A stretch of 64,000 bases of DNA, taken from the NCBI RefSeq assembly GCF_044751345.1, contig NZ_JBIWXY010000001.1, positions 186,001 through 250,000 on the forward strand. The letters run 5' to 3'. The position numbers were made by a program, and so were the translations under genes. Shown piece by piece: positions 1-8,691 of this stretch; positions within the stretch are counted from its first letter, which is position 1; the number at the start of each line of letters is the position of its first letter. The notes under the pieces were generated by a model. The model saw only the letters and a list, made by a program, of their open reading frames with translations, had not been told where the DNA came from and ran no database searches. Source of the DNA: Methylobacillus methanolivorans (GTDB taxonomy: Bacteria > Pseudomonadota > Gammaproteobacteria > Burkholderiales > Methylophilaceae).

Positions 1-1092
1 ACTTGGGCGCACAACCGCGTGGAAGGCAAGCAGGAGTATATTTCCCTGCTGTATATCCCATCCAAGGCACCATTTGACCTCTATGACCGCGAGCGCCAGC
101 ATGGCATCAAGCTGTACGTGAAGCGTGTCTTCATCATGGATGATGCCGAGCAACTCATGCCGCAATACCTGCGCTTTGTGCGTGGCGTGATTGATAGCGC
201 TGACTTGCCATTGAATGTCTCGCGTGAAATCCTGCAACACTCCAAAGACATTGATGCGATCAAGACCGGTTCCGTCAAGCGTGTATTAGGCCTGCTGGAA
301 GATATTGCAGAAAACAAGCCCGAAGAATACGCCAAGTTTTGGAACGAGTTTGGCCGTGTGCTGAAGGAAGGCCCAGGTGAAGATTTTGCCAACAAGGAGC
401 GCATTGCCGGCCTGTTGCGCTTTGCCAGCACACACGCTGATACCGACGAACAGCTGGTGTCTTTCAAGGATTACATTGGCCGGATGAAGGAAGGCCAGGA
501 GGCTATCTATTACATTACTGCCGACACATTCGCTGCCGCCCAGCATAGCCCGCACCTGGAAATTTTCCGCAAGAAGGGTATCGAGGTGCTGCTGCTGTCT
601 GACCGGGTTGATGAATGGTTGCTCGGTAGCTTGACCGAGTTCGAGGGTAAGAAGCTGCAATCTGTAGCCAAGGGCGATCTGGATCTAGGCAAGCTGGAAG
701 ACGAAGCCGAGAAAGAACAGCAAAAGAAGACTGAGGATGAATATAAGTCCTTGGTTGAGCGTATCCAGGCTAGTTTGGGCGAAAGCGTGAAAGAAGTGCG
801 TGTGACGCATCGCCTGACTGACTCCCCGGCTTGCTTGGTGGCGGGCGAGCATGATCTTTCTGGCAACTTGGAGCGCCTGCTCAAAGCCGCAGGACAGAAA
901 ACGCCAGGTAATAAGCCTGTGCTTGAGATCAATCCTGATCACAGCATTGTGCAGCGCTTGAAGGCTGTGAATGATGATGCGAAGTTTGCCGATTGGGCCC
1001 ATCTGCTGTTTGATCAGGCCTTGCTCGCCGAGGGTGGTCAACTGGAAGACCCAGCGGCTTTTGTACGCAGGGTCAATGCCATGCTGGCCTAA
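1..1092 (+). CDS. htpG: Molecular chaperone HtpG (Hsp90 family), 3' part
   Basis: This is the middle and C-terminal part of the bacterial Hsp90 chaperone; the reading frame is open from base 1, so the N-terminal ATPase domain lies outside the window. The visible protein starts in the middle-domain stretch around FDLYDRERQHGIKLYVKRVFI and contains the conserved PLNVSREILQ segment, the client-binding middle domain and the C-terminal dimerisation region ending in VRRVNAMLA. HtpG is a cytoplasmic, ATP-driven homodimeric chaperone, often heat-induced. A good intrinsic terminator follows about 30 bases after the stop. Family assignment is secure; nothing can be said about its promoter from this window. 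Confidence 0.96.
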   Translation, partial: TWAHNRVEGKQEYISLLYIPSKAPFDLYDRERQHGIKLYVKRVFIMDDAEQLMPQYLRFVRGVIDSADLPLNVSREILQHSKDIDAIKTGSVKRVLGLLEDIAENKPEEYAKFWNEFGRVLKEGPGEDFANKERIAGLLRFASTHADTDEQLVSFKDYIGRMKEGQEAIYYITADTFAAAQHSPHLEIFRKKGIEVLLLSDRVDEWLLGSLTEFEGKKLQSVAKGDLDLGKLEDEAEKEQQKKTEDEYKSLVERIQASLGESVKEVRVTHRLTDSPACLVAGEHDLSGNLERLLKAAGQKTPGNKPVLEINPDHSIVQRLKAVNDDAKFADWAHLLFDQALLAEGGQLEDPAAFVRRVNAMLA

Positions 1093-1120
1093 GCTGTAGC
1101 TAAAAAGCGGAGTAGATTGA

Positions 1121-1157
1121 AAACCGTCATTGATGCTTGGTCAGTGGCGGTTTTTTA
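1121..1157 (+). terminator. Intrinsic terminator after htpG
   Basis: An interrupted stem (ACCG/CGGT, CA/TG, TGA/TCA) is followed by a run of six T. It lies 28 bases after the htpG stop and directly before the -10 element of the next gene. Confidence 0.7.
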
Positions 1158-1160
1158 TTG

Positions 1161-1166
1161 TATAAT
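1161..1166 (+). promoter_or_regulatory. Perfect -10 box (TATAAT) upstream of rpsD
   Basis: A consensus TATAAT is followed by a GC-rich stretch (CCGCGGCTTCGCG) that resembles the discriminators of growth-rate-controlled promoters. The -35 match is poor (TTGGTC at 1137-1142, 18 bases away). Transcription from here would give a leader of about 170 nt before rpsD, long enough to hold an S4 autoregulatory structure, although no specific fold is claimed. Confidence 0.5.
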
Positions 1167-1340
1167 CCGCGGCTTCGCGTAAAAAGCGTTTGCTATGCGC
1201 GGAGTTTGTAATGTGCAGGTATGCCATACCCATGCTGGTGTGGTGATAGCGTCGAGCTATCCATTCTGAATAAAGTCAGGATGCAGGAAGCTATTTGTCA
1301 GGTCAGCCTGATCAATCCAATTATTAAGGAGTTTTAAAGA

Positions 1341-1958
1341 ATGTCTAGATTCACCGGCCCACGTCTTAAAGTAATGCGCGCACTTGGTATTGATCTGCCT
1401 GGCTTGTCCCGCAAGACCATCGAGGCACGTCCAACCCCTCCAGGTCAACACGGTGCCAAGAACACCCGTCGCAAGAAGTCCGACTTCGGTGTTAAGCTGC
1501 AAGAAAAGCAAAAGCTGCGTTTCAACTACGGCCTGTCCGAAAAGCAACTGCGTCGCCTGGTGGTTGATGCACGTAAAGGCAAGTCCCCTACTGGCGAAAC
1601 ACTGCTGCAATTGCTGGAACGTCGTCTGGACAATGTCGTGTTCCGCGCTGGTTTTGCTCCAACAATCGCCGCTGCACGCCAACTGGTTTCCCACCGTCAC
1701 GTATTGCTGAATGGCAAGTCAGTGAACATTCCATCTATCCGCCTGCGCGTGGGTGATGAGATTTCCCTGAAGGCCAGCAGCACCAAGCTGCCAATCGTGG
1801 TAGAAACATTGGCTAACCCACCATTGATTCGCCCAGAGTGGATCACTTGGGCAGAGCAAGCACAACAAGCCAAGGTTGCTCACTTGCCAGCAGCGGAAGA
1901 TGTTCCATTCCCTGTTGATGTTCAGCAGGTTGTTGAATACTACGCAAACCGTCTGTAA
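1341..1958 (+). CDS. rpsD: 30S ribosomal protein S4 (stand-alone, cysteine-free form)
   Basis: The 205-residue product matches ribosomal protein S4, which binds 16S rRNA early in small-subunit assembly. The N-terminal domain carries the PPGQHG motif (residues about 33-38), followed by the KLQEKQKLRFNYGLSEKQLRRL helix region and the S4 RNA-binding fold around RLDNVVFRAGFAPTIAAARQLVSHRHVLLNG. A clear ribosome-binding site (AAGGAG) precedes the ATG. The gene stands alone between terminators instead of in the usual rpsM-rpsK-rpsD-rpoA-rplQ alpha operon. The protein has no cysteine, its N-terminal segment is diverged from E. coli S4, and its C-terminus is atypical, so it may be a paralog of a canonical S4 encoded elsewhere. 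Confidence 0.92.
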   Translation: MSRFTGPRLKVMRALGIDLPGLSRKTIEARPTPPGQHGAKNTRRKKSDFGVKLQEKQKLRFNYGLSEKQLRRLVVDARKGKSPTGETLLQLLERRLDNVVFRAGFAPTIAAARQLVSHRHVLLNGKSVNIPSIRLRVGDEISLKASSTKLPIVVETLANPPLIRPEWITWAEQAQQAKVAHLPAAEDVPFPVDVQQVVEYYANRL

Positions 1959-1975
1959 TTTTTGACGAAATTGAA

Positions 1976-2001
1976 AAGGCCGCTAATCAGCGGCCTTTTT
2001 T
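1976..2001 (+). terminator. Intrinsic terminator after rpsD
   Basis: A perfect GGCCGC / GCGGCC hairpin, extended by AA/TT, is followed by six T residues 17 bases after the rpsD stop. Confidence 0.9.
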
Positions 2002-2084
2002 GTTTTCTGCGGCAATTGGTCGCAATGTAGATGCGGGAAATAATAAGAATCGCGCTCAATTAGCTGCTAGAATGCGTATTATTC

Positions 2085-2113
2085 TTGACTATACATATGA
2101 GAATAGTTATCAT
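2085..2113 (+). promoter_or_regulatory. Promoter of the tonB operon with overlapping Fur box
   Basis: TTGACT at 2085-2090 and TATCAT at 2108-2113 are separated by 17 bases. The sequence TGAGAATAGTTATCA at 2098-2112 matches the 7-1-7 Fur consensus at 13 of 14 defined positions and covers the -10 element, so iron-bound Fur would block RNA polymerase. The match is seen directly; Fur control is inferred. Confidence 0.8.
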
Positions 2114-2177
2114 TTTTCGCTCTTGCAAGGGTAGCCTTGCGTCATTGACTGCAACCCAGACATAGAGCGGGATAGAA

Positions 2178-2417
2178 ATGAAGACAGCGAACAATTGTAG
2201 GCGTGTAGTGCTTGCTGGTAGTGACGGGTGCAGGGTTGTGTACTGTGAGGAATGTCATGTTGCAGAAGTTGAAGTTGGAGCCTTGAGTTTGCGCCTGGAG
2301 GATCATGCGTTTAACTCGCTTGCTGAGATGATCCAGGAAGCGGCCACCCGATTAGCAATATTGAGTGCCAACAAATCCCATAGTCAATTTACTACCCACA
2401 TCAAAAATGTCCATTGA
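2178..2417 (+). CDS. Small cysteine-containing protein, first gene of the tonB operon
   Basis: This 79-residue protein has no function that I recognise. It has a CEECH cluster near residue 24, preceded by Cys7 and Cys18, and then a predicted amphipathic helix (LAEMIQEAATRLAIL). The cysteines suggest a bound metal or cofactor but do not prove it. It is the first gene after the Fur-type promoter, and its stop overlaps the likely tonB start, implying translational coupling. Its placement suggests a role in, or response to, iron limitation. There is no signal peptide, so it is probably cytoplasmic. Confidence 0.65.
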   Translation: MKTANNCRRVVLAGSDGCRVVYCEECHVAEVEVGALSLRLEDHAFNSLAEMIQEAATRLAILSANKSHSQFTTHIKNVH

Positions 2418-3234
2418 GCTTTCACTAGCACGCCTTTCAAGAGAGCAATATGTTGAGGGGCAATTGAGTCAAAAACTAATTCGTAGTTTGATTCCAAAAC
2501 GGGTTTCCCGCGAACAAGATCAACAAGATTTTTCTGCCAAGGCGCTGATTGCGACTGTCGTGATCCATGCAGCCGTATTTGCAGGTCTTATTGCTGTATC
2601 TACCAGGGAGCCTCATCAGGAAGATGCAGCGCCACCTATCATGGTGAGCTTGGTGAAAAGCCCGGAACCTGTGCCTGAGGTGGCAATTACCGAACCTGAG
2701 CCGCAGCCAAAGCCTAAACCACCTGAGCCAAAACCTAAACCCAAGCCTAAGCCCAAAGTAGTGGATAAGCCGGTACCGATCGAGGCGCCTAAGCCCGTCG
2801 AAGAGGTGAAGGAAGTGAAGCAGGAGGTTTCAGAGCCTCAGCCTCAGGAGATGAAACAAGCGCCTTCGCAAGCTCCTGTTCAAGACAAGCCAGTAGTGGC
2901 TGAGAAGATAGAGCAAGTCAAGCCGCCTGAGCCTAAGGATCAGCCGATTCCTGAAATTGCGATCAGTGGCGTTTCCTATCTGCATCAAGAGATGCCGGTA
3001 TACCCTGCGATGTCCAGAAGGCTTGGTGAGCAAGGGGTGGTGATGTTACGCATCCTGATTTCAGAGTCCGGTGTACCTGAATCTATACAGATCGAATCTA
3101 GCAGTGGTTCGGAGCGCCTGGATAAGGCAGCGCTTGAAGCCACCAAGAAATCCAGGTTCAACCCGTATAAGCGTAACAACAAGCCGATGAAGGTGTCCGT
3201 GATTGCTCCGGTCAGGTTCTCCATCTCGGATTAG
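2407..3234 (+). CDS. tonB: Energy transducer TonB
   Basis: TonB spans the periplasm and transmits proton-motive-force energy from ExbB-ExbD to outer-membrane receptors. The protein has one N-terminal membrane segment (ALIATVVIHAAVFAGLIAVS), a long Pro/Lys/Glu-rich periplasmic linker including EPQPKPKPPEPKPKPKPKP, and a C-terminal TonB domain from about VSYLHQEMPVYPAMSRR to VSVIAPVRFSI. I chose the ATG at 2407, which overlaps the upstream stop by 11 bases; an in-frame GTG at 2365 would add 14 residues. exbB and exbD follow directly. It could energise both TonB-dependent receptors in this window. Confidence 0.92.
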   Translation: MSIELSLARLSREQYVEGQLSQKLIRSLIPKRVSREQDQQDFSAKALIATVVIHAAVFAGLIAVSTREPHQEDAAPPIMVSLVKSPEPVPEVAITEPEPQPKPKPPEPKPKPKPKPKVVDKPVPIEAPKPVEEVKEVKQEVSEPQPQEMKQAPSQAPVQDKPVVAEKIEQVKPPEPKDQPIPEIAISGVSYLHQEMPVYPAMSRRLGEQGVVMLRILISESGVPESIQIESSSGSERLDKAALEATKKSRFNPYKRNNKPMKVSVIAPVRFSISD

Positions 3235-3284
3235 CAAATTTAACCAGGTTAGTCATACTTTTACACATATAGGATTAATGCAAT

Positions 3285-4034
3285 ATGGAAAATGCATACG
3301 AATTTAACAGCTTGGATTTTATTCTGGACGGTGGGCCAGTTTCCATCCTGGTTGCAGTTGTGCTGGTGTTCATGTCGGTGGCAAGCTGGTATCTCATGGT
3401 GACCAAGTTTTACCAGGCCTTGACTATACGCAGCGCTAACCGTGAGTACAGCAACCATTTCTGGCAAGCACCTTCAATCGAATCTGCCTTGCGCCACAAC
3501 AGCGGTGAAACCATTGTCTCTCGCGTAGCTAACCAGGCAATAGATGCGGCAGAGCACCACCAGTCGCATGTAGCACACAATGTGGAAGAAGCTTGCAACA
3601 AGGATGAGTTTATCGCTCGTGCCATGCGTCGCCAGATTTCCACCGAAAGCGAACGCATGGATTATGGCCTGACCATGTTGGCATCGGTAGGTAGCGTGGC
3701 ACCATTTGTTGGTTTGTTTGGTACGGTGTGGGGTATTTACCACGCTTTGGCCAGCATCAGCCAAAGTGGCCAAGCGACCCTGGACAAGGTGGCCGGCCCG
3801 GTGGGCGAGGCACTGATCATGACAGCGCTGGGTTTGGCTGTGGCGATCCCTGCGGTATTGGCCTATAACGCGCTGGTACGTCGTAACCGCCTGATTCTTG
3901 GTGAAGTAGAAGGCTTTGCCAATGACTTGCATATCCTGCTGACCACTGGTGCTCCTCTTAACCCTAGCAGCAAGACGACTGCTGGTGCAGCTGCGGTGCG
4001 CACAGGTGCCAAGCTGAAAGAGGTGACAGCATGA
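3285..4034 (+). CDS. exbB: Biopolymer transport protein ExbB (MotA/TolQ/ExbB family)
   Basis: This 249-residue inner-membrane protein forms the proton-channel complex with ExbD that powers TonB. It shows an N-terminal membrane segment (VSILVAVVLVFMSVASWYLM) and the two conserved helices of the family, including LTMLASVGSVAPFVGLFGTV and EALIMTALGLAVAIPAVLAY. It lies 50 bases after tonB, and its stop overlaps the exbD start by four bases (ATGA), which is typical of coupled translation. TolQ is an alternative family name, but the tonB context favours ExbB. Confidence 0.93.
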   Translation: MENAYEFNSLDFILDGGPVSILVAVVLVFMSVASWYLMVTKFYQALTIRSANREYSNHFWQAPSIESALRHNSGETIVSRVANQAIDAAEHHQSHVAHNVEEACNKDEFIARAMRRQISTESERMDYGLTMLASVGSVAPFVGLFGTVWGIYHALASISQSGQATLDKVAGPVGEALIMTALGLAVAIPAVLAYNALVRRNRLILGEVEGFANDLHILLTTGAPLNPSSKTTAGAAAVRTGAKLKEVTA

Positions 4035-4456
4035 TGGCTGGTGGTGGCATCGGTGGTGGGGAGGGCAATAGCCGCCCCATGTCCGAGATCAACACCACGC
4101 CGCTGGTAGACGTGATGTTGGTATTGCTGGTGATTTTTATCATTACTGCGCCTTTGTTGACGCATGCCGTCAAGATTGATTTGCCGCAAGCAACCAGCCA
4201 ACCATCGCCGGAAAAGCCGGATATTATTGATGTGGCGATTGATCCAGCAGGCACGATGTATTGGAATGACCAAACCGTCACGCTGGAAGAGCTGAATGCA
4301 AAACTGCATGAAGTAGCGAATAAAGAGCCACAGCCAGAGTTGCATATTCGTGCCGACAAGGAAACTCGTTACCAGGTGCTGGCAGAAGTCATGGCCTACG
4401 CCCAAAATGCTGGCGTGCAAAAACTGGGCTTCGTCAGCGACCCCACACCAAAATAA
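4031..4456 (+). CDS. exbD: Biopolymer transport protein ExbD
   Basis: This 141-residue protein has a short cytoplasmic N-terminus, a single membrane helix with the essential aspartate (LVDVMLVLLVIFIITAPLL) and a periplasmic domain. It couples proton flow to TonB movement together with ExbB. The ATG overlaps the exbB stop. The N-terminus is unusually Gly-rich (MMAGGGIGGGEG). A GC-rich hairpin lies about 25 bases after the stop. Confidence 0.93.
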   Translation: MMAGGGIGGGEGNSRPMSEINTTPLVDVMLVLLVIFIITAPLLTHAVKIDLPQATSQPSPEKPDIIDVAIDPAGTMYWNDQTVTLEELNAKLHEVANKEPQPELHIRADKETRYQVLAEVMAYAQNAGVQKLGFVSDPTPK

Positions 4457-4481
4457 TCAATCTTGCATTGATAGCACACAT

Positions 4482-4501
4482 AAGGCCGGGAAACCGGCCT
4501 T
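4482..4501 (+). terminator. Hairpin after exbD
   Basis: AAGGCCGG and CCGGCCTT form a perfect 8-bp stem around GAAA. The T tract is short (TT, then CGCGTTTC), so termination efficiency is uncertain. Confidence 0.65.
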
Positions 4502-4783
4502 TCGCGTTTCTGCTGTTCCCATCGGTTTTTTTACTTCCTTCAATGTTTTTACGTTCGCTGTTCAACTTTTTGTTGCTCATGTAGTCTTGTAAAAGAGTTC
4601 ACCTGTGGTGATCGAGGCAGATTTGGAATCTGTCCGACCTATTGTTCCCGCAATGGCCTGATTTTTGCTCGCTGTTAAACAGTAACATCAAGCTTCGCAT
4701 GAATTTCATGTTGGCCATTCATTATGTGCTGCTGCACTCAAGCCAACGGGTGGCATTTTGTAAACTCACACGGAAAGACGCCA
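4502..4783. other. Intergenic region exbD-glgP
   Basis: This stretch holds no convincing gene. It must contain the glgP promoter, but no strong -35/-10 pair was found. A small dyad (CAGATT/AATCTG near 4620) is visible. The ribosome-binding site GGAAAG at 4772-4777 supports the glgP start at 4784. Confidence 0.5.
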
Positions 4784-7261
4784 ATGACTGCTGCAAAAGA
4801 ATCCAAGAAGCCCAAAGCCTCCTCGCCTGTGATTACCACCGAGAAAACCCCCATAGCCCAGGCGTTGCAGAATCACCTGATTTTTTCTGCATTCAAGACC
4901 AGTGAAGCCTCCACGCCACGCGATTGGTATGTGGCAACGGGATACACCGTGCGCGACCACGTGGTTGAGCGCTGGGTGAAAACTGCCGAGGCATACAATG
5001 CTCAGGATCCGAAACGGGTGTATTACCTTTCGCTGGAGTTCTTGCTGGGGCGCATGATGCAAAACGCTGCACTGAATCTGGGCATTGAAGGCGAAGTGCA
5101 GGAAGGCTTGAAGGCCTTGGGTCACAAGCTGGAAGATGTTGTGGAGTTGGAGAATGATGCTGCGCTAGGCAATGGTGGTCTGGGACGATTGGCGGCGTGT
5201 TTCTTGGATTCCATGGCGAGCATGGATATTCCCGGGACAGGTTACGGCATTCGCTATGAATATGGCATGTTCCGCCAGTCGATCAGCCAGGGGCAGCAGG
5301 TGGAAAACCCCGATAACTGGTTGCGATATGGCAATCTCTGGGAGTTCCAGCGTCCTGAAAGCCAATATCCGGTGCGTTTCTACGGCAAGGTGGTGGAGTT
5401 CCCGACTGCCAAGGGTACGGAATACCATTGGGTCGATGCCGAAAGCGTGCTGGCGATTGCCTATGACATGCCGGTGCCTGGCTACGACACGGAAACCGTG
5501 AATACCTTGCGCTTGTGGTCTGCCAAGGCGGCGCGTGAGTTTGACCTGGCACATTTTAATGATGGTAATTACGAGAAGGCTGTCGAGGAGCGCAATGCCT
5601 ACGAGAATATCTCGAAGGTGCTATATCCTAATGACACTTCTGTGCTGGGTAAGGAGTTGCGCCTCAAGCAACAGTATTTCTTTGTCTCGGCTTCGGTGCA
5701 GGATATCTTGCGCCGCTTCCTTTCCAAGCATGATGATTGGAGTGTCTTGCCGGACAAGGTGGCGATCCAGCTCAATGACACCCATCCCGCCATTGCTGTC
5801 GCTGAGTTGATGTACCAATTGGTAGACGTGCATCACCTCAGTTGGGAAAAGGCCTGGAAAATCAGCGAAAAAGTATTTGCCTATACCAACCATACGCTCA
5901 TGCCAGAGGCGCTGGAAACCTGGCCGGTAGAGATGTTTGGCAAGCTGCTGCCGCGCCACCTCGGCATTATCTATCGTATCAACCACGAGTTCCTGCAGAT
6001 GGTGAACCACAAGTTCCCGGGCGAGACAGATTTACTGACGCGAGTTTCCATTATTGACGAGGAGCATGGTCGCAGGGTGCGCATGGCACATCTCGCCGTG
6101 GTTGGCAGTCATACCGTAAACGGGGTGGCAGCATTGCATAGCGAATTGCTGCGATCTACGCTGTTTGCTGATTTCAACCGCATCTTCCCTGGTCGATTCA
6201 TTAATATCACCAATGGTATTACCCCGCGTCGTTGGCTTAATCAGTGCAACCCGGGCCTGACTCACTTGCTGGAAAGCGTGATTGGCAAGGATTTTCATCA
6301 TGATCTGGATAAGCTGCGCGCATTGGAGCCATTGGCAGAGGATGCCGATTTTCGCAAGGCGTTTCGTGCGGTCAAGCATGCCAACAAACAGCGGCTTGCC
6401 AAGCGTATTGAGCATGTGACCGGGGTAAAGCTTAATCCCAAGGCCTTGTTTGACATACAAATCAAGCGCATTCATGAATACAAGCGTCAGCTTCTCAATG
6501 TACTTCATATTATTACCTTGTATAACCGCATTCGTAGCGGGCAGGCCAAGGATGTCACGCCGCGAGCTGTGATTTTTGGCGGCAAGGCAGCGCCTGGCTA
6601 CTGGCTTGCCAAGCTGATCATCCGCTTGATTAACGATGTTGCTTCCATCGTCAATGAGGACCCAGCCGTAGGCGATAAGCTGAAGGTGGTGTTCTATCCC
6701 AATTACGAAGTATCGGCTGCTGAGCTATTGTTCCCCGGCAGTGATTTGTCAGAGCAGATTTCTACCGCCGGGACCGAGGCTTCAGGCACCGGCAACATGA
6801 AGATGGCGCTGAATGGTGCCTTGACCATAGGCACGCTGGATGGCGCGAATGTGGAAATACGCGAAGAAGTGGGCGAAGAGAATATCTTTATTTTTGGCCT
6901 GACGACGGAGCAGGTGGCCGAGGTCAAGGCTAACAATTACAACCCTTGGGATTATTACCATGGCAATGCCGAGTTGAAGCAGGCGGTGGATATGATCACC
7001 AATGGCTTCTTCTCCGTCGATGAGCCGGATCGTTATCAAGCAATAGGCGATACTTTACTGGGCAAAGGTGACCAATATCTTTTGTTGGCAGATTATGCCA
7101 GCTACATCGAAACCCAGGATGCGGTTGGCCAGCTCTACAAAAATGAGGAGGAATGGAGCCGTAAAGCCATCCTTAATGTGGCGCGCATTGGCAAGTTTTC
7201 CAGTGACCGCACTATTGGTGAGTATGCGGAAAATATCTGGAACGTCAAACCCGCAGAGTAA
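4784..7261 (+). CDS. glgP: Glycogen/starch/alpha-glucan phosphorylase
   Basis: The enzyme releases glucose 1-phosphate from alpha-1,4-glucan ends using phosphate and pyridoxal phosphate. The 825-residue length is normal for the family. Conserved blocks include ALGNGGLGRLAACFLDSMA near the N-terminus, QLNDTHPAIAVAELM, ITNGITPRRWL, the KRIHEYKRQLLN segment, and the PLP site EASGTGNMKMALNG with the Schiff-base lysine at about residue 673. I start at ATG 4784, which has GGAAAG six bases upstream; the frame extends upstream without other support. It stands alone, with no other glycogen genes nearby. It would mobilise stored glucan into sugar phosphates. Confidence 0.96.
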   Translation: MTAAKESKKPKASSPVITTEKTPIAQALQNHLIFSAFKTSEASTPRDWYVATGYTVRDHVVERWVKTAEAYNAQDPKRVYYLSLEFLLGRMMQNAALNLGIEGEVQEGLKALGHKLEDVVELENDAALGNGGLGRLAACFLDSMASMDIPGTGYGIRYEYGMFRQSISQGQQVENPDNWLRYGNLWEFQRPESQYPVRFYGKVVEFPTAKGTEYHWVDAESVLAIAYDMPVPGYDTETVNTLRLWSAKAAREFDLAHFNDGNYEKAVEERNAYENISKVLYPNDTSVLGKELRLKQQYFFVSASVQDILRRFLSKHDDWSVLPDKVAIQLNDTHPAIAVAELMYQLVDVHHLSWEKAWKISEKVFAYTNHTLMPEALETWPVEMFGKLLPRHLGIIYRINHEFLQMVNHKFPGETDLLTRVSIIDEEHGRRVRMAHLAVVGSHTVNGVAALHSELLRSTLFADFNRIFPGRFINITNGITPRRWLNQCNPGLTHLLESVIGKDFHHDLDKLRALEPLAEDADFRKAFRAVKHANKQRLAKRIEHVTGVKLNPKALFDIQIKRIHEYKRQLLNVLHIITLYNRIRSGQAKDVTPRAVIFGGKAAPGYWLAKLIIRLINDVASIVNEDPAVGDKLKVVFYPNYEVSAAELLFPGSDLSEQISTAGTEASGTGNMKMALNGALTIGTLDGANVEIREEVGEENIFIFGLTTEQVAEVKANNYNPWDYYHGNAELKQAVDMITNGFFSVDEPDRYQAIGDTLLGKGDQYLLLADYASYIETQDAVGQLYKNEEEWSRKAILNVARIGKFSSDRTIGEYAENIWNVKPAE

Positions 7262-7350
7262 AGTCTTGAAGGCACTTGGTAGTCGTCCTGTGCGCATTGC
7301 CCGCCAATAGAGGTAGAATGAGCTTCTACCTCAATACTGCCGGAGGGGCT

Positions 7351-8031
7351 ATGCGCCATTTTGTCACTGCTTTATCGTTTATTGCGTTTTCCTGTCATGC
7401 CGTTGCGCTCGATTTGAGCAATATTAGCAATGCTGACGCTAGCCAAGGCCTGAAGCAGGCACTGACCCAAGGCGCTGAGCGAGCTGTCAGTCAATTGGGT
7501 CAGGCGGGCGGCTTTCTCAATAATCCGCAGGTGAAGATCCCTTTGCCTGAGTCGATGCAAAAAGCGGAAAAAGCCATGCGCATGTTTGGTATGGGCAAGC
7601 AGGCGGATGAGTTGGTGGTTAAAATGAATCAGGCAGCAGAGGCTGCGGTACCTGAGGCCAAGGCCTTGCTGGTTAATTCCGTCAAGCAGATGAGCGTGCA
7701 GGACGCCAAGGATATCCTGACGGGCGGGCAAGACTCTGCTACGCAATATTTTCGCAAGACTACCTCTGGCCCTATGGCAGATAAGTTTCTGCCTATCGTA
7801 AAAAAGGCCACTCAAGATGTAGACCTCGCAAAGCAATATAACCGCTTTGCTGAGATGGGCAGTAAATATGGCTTGGTGGGCAAGGATCAGGCTAACCTTG
7901 AGCAATATGTGACACAAAAAACACTGGATGGTGTTTACCTGATGATGGCTGAGGAGGAAAAGGCCATTCGCAAGGACCCAATGGGCCAGGCAAGCAGTTT
8001 GCTCAAGAAGGTGTTTGGGGCAGTGAAATAG
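7351..8031 (+). CDS. DUF4197 family periplasmic protein
   Basis: The 226-residue product begins with a signal peptide (RHFVTALSFIAFSCHAVA) and matches the DUF4197 family, with the family-like segments SQGLKQALTQGAERAV, GQADELVVKMNQAAEAAVPEA and YFRKTTSGPMADKFLPIV. The function of the family is not known. A strong ribosome-binding site (CGGAGGGG) supports the ATG at 7351 over upstream in-frame starts. It is probably exported and mostly helical. Confidence 0.85.
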   Translation: MRHFVTALSFIAFSCHAVALDLSNISNADASQGLKQALTQGAERAVSQLGQAGGFLNNPQVKIPLPESMQKAEKAMRMFGMGKQADELVVKMNQAAEAAVPEAKALLVNSVKQMSVQDAKDILTGGQDSATQYFRKTTSGPMADKFLPIVKKATQDVDLAKQYNRFAEMGSKYGLVGKDQANLEQYVTQKTLDGVYLMMAEEEKAIRKDPMGQASSLLKKVFGAVK

Positions 8032-8114
8032 CTTTTTTATTGTGCGCTGAGCAATCGTTGCGAACTAAAGCCTGTCAATTGTTCTAACCACATATTCAGT
8101 ATGTGGGGAACAGC

Positions 8115-8678
8115 ATGCAAGCGCACCGCGTCTATATCATCCATGGTTACCAGGCTTCAGTGCAAAGTCATTGGTTTCCCTGGATCAAGCGTACATTAGA
8201 GCAGCAGGGTTTTGAGGTGCAGGTGTTGGCATTATCAGCACCGGACCACCCTGATATTGGTGCCTGGCTTGATTGTCTGTGTGCCAATATCAAGCTGGAT
8301 AGCCAGACTTACTTGATTGGTCACAGTCTGGGTTGCATTACTTTGTTGCGCTATCTCCAGGAACAACAGCAAGCCGTAGCTGGTATGGCGCTGGTATCCG
8401 GCTTTGCCGAACCATTAAGCTTTCTACCAGCGCTCGATCCATTCAATGCAGCGCCACTGGATGCAGAAAATCTGATCCGCTTAGTGCCACAGCGCATCGT
8501 CATGGCGGCTCAGGATGATCACATCGTGCCTTACCCTTATTCATTACGCTTGGCCGAGAAACTGGATGCAGATTGGGAGTTGTTTGAGCGTGGTGGGCAT
8601 TTCATGGCGCAGGATGGTTTTACCGAGTTTCCTGCACTTTATGATGTGATGATACGCATGCGCGAGCAAGCTACATGA
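8115..8678 (+). CDS. RBBP9/YdeN-type alpha/beta hydrolase
   Basis: This 187-residue serine hydrolase-like protein has the N-terminal strand and HGYQAS loop, the nucleophile elbow GHSLG (about residue 75), an aspartate in AAQDDHIVPYPYS and the catalytic histidine region ERGGHFMAQDGF near the C-terminus. That order matches the small RBBP9/YdeN family, whose physiological substrates are mostly unknown. GGGGAA lies a few bases before ATG 8115. A VOC-family gene follows 13 bases downstream, so co-transcription is likely. Confidence 0.85.
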   Translation: MQAHRVYIIHGYQASVQSHWFPWIKRTLEQQGFEVQVLALSAPDHPDIGAWLDCLCANIKLDSQTYLIGHSLGCITLLRYLQEQQQAVAGMALVSGFAEPLSFLPALDPFNAAPLDAENLIRLVPQRIVMAAQDDHIVPYPYSLRLAEKLDADWELFERGGHFMAQDGFTEFPALYDVMIRMREQAT

Positions 8679-8691
8679 GCGAGGAGGGAAC

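Noticed and set aside
4642..4905. 87-codon frame upstream of and overlapping glgP
   Set aside because: It largely overlaps the glgP start in another frame and has no motif or convincing start.
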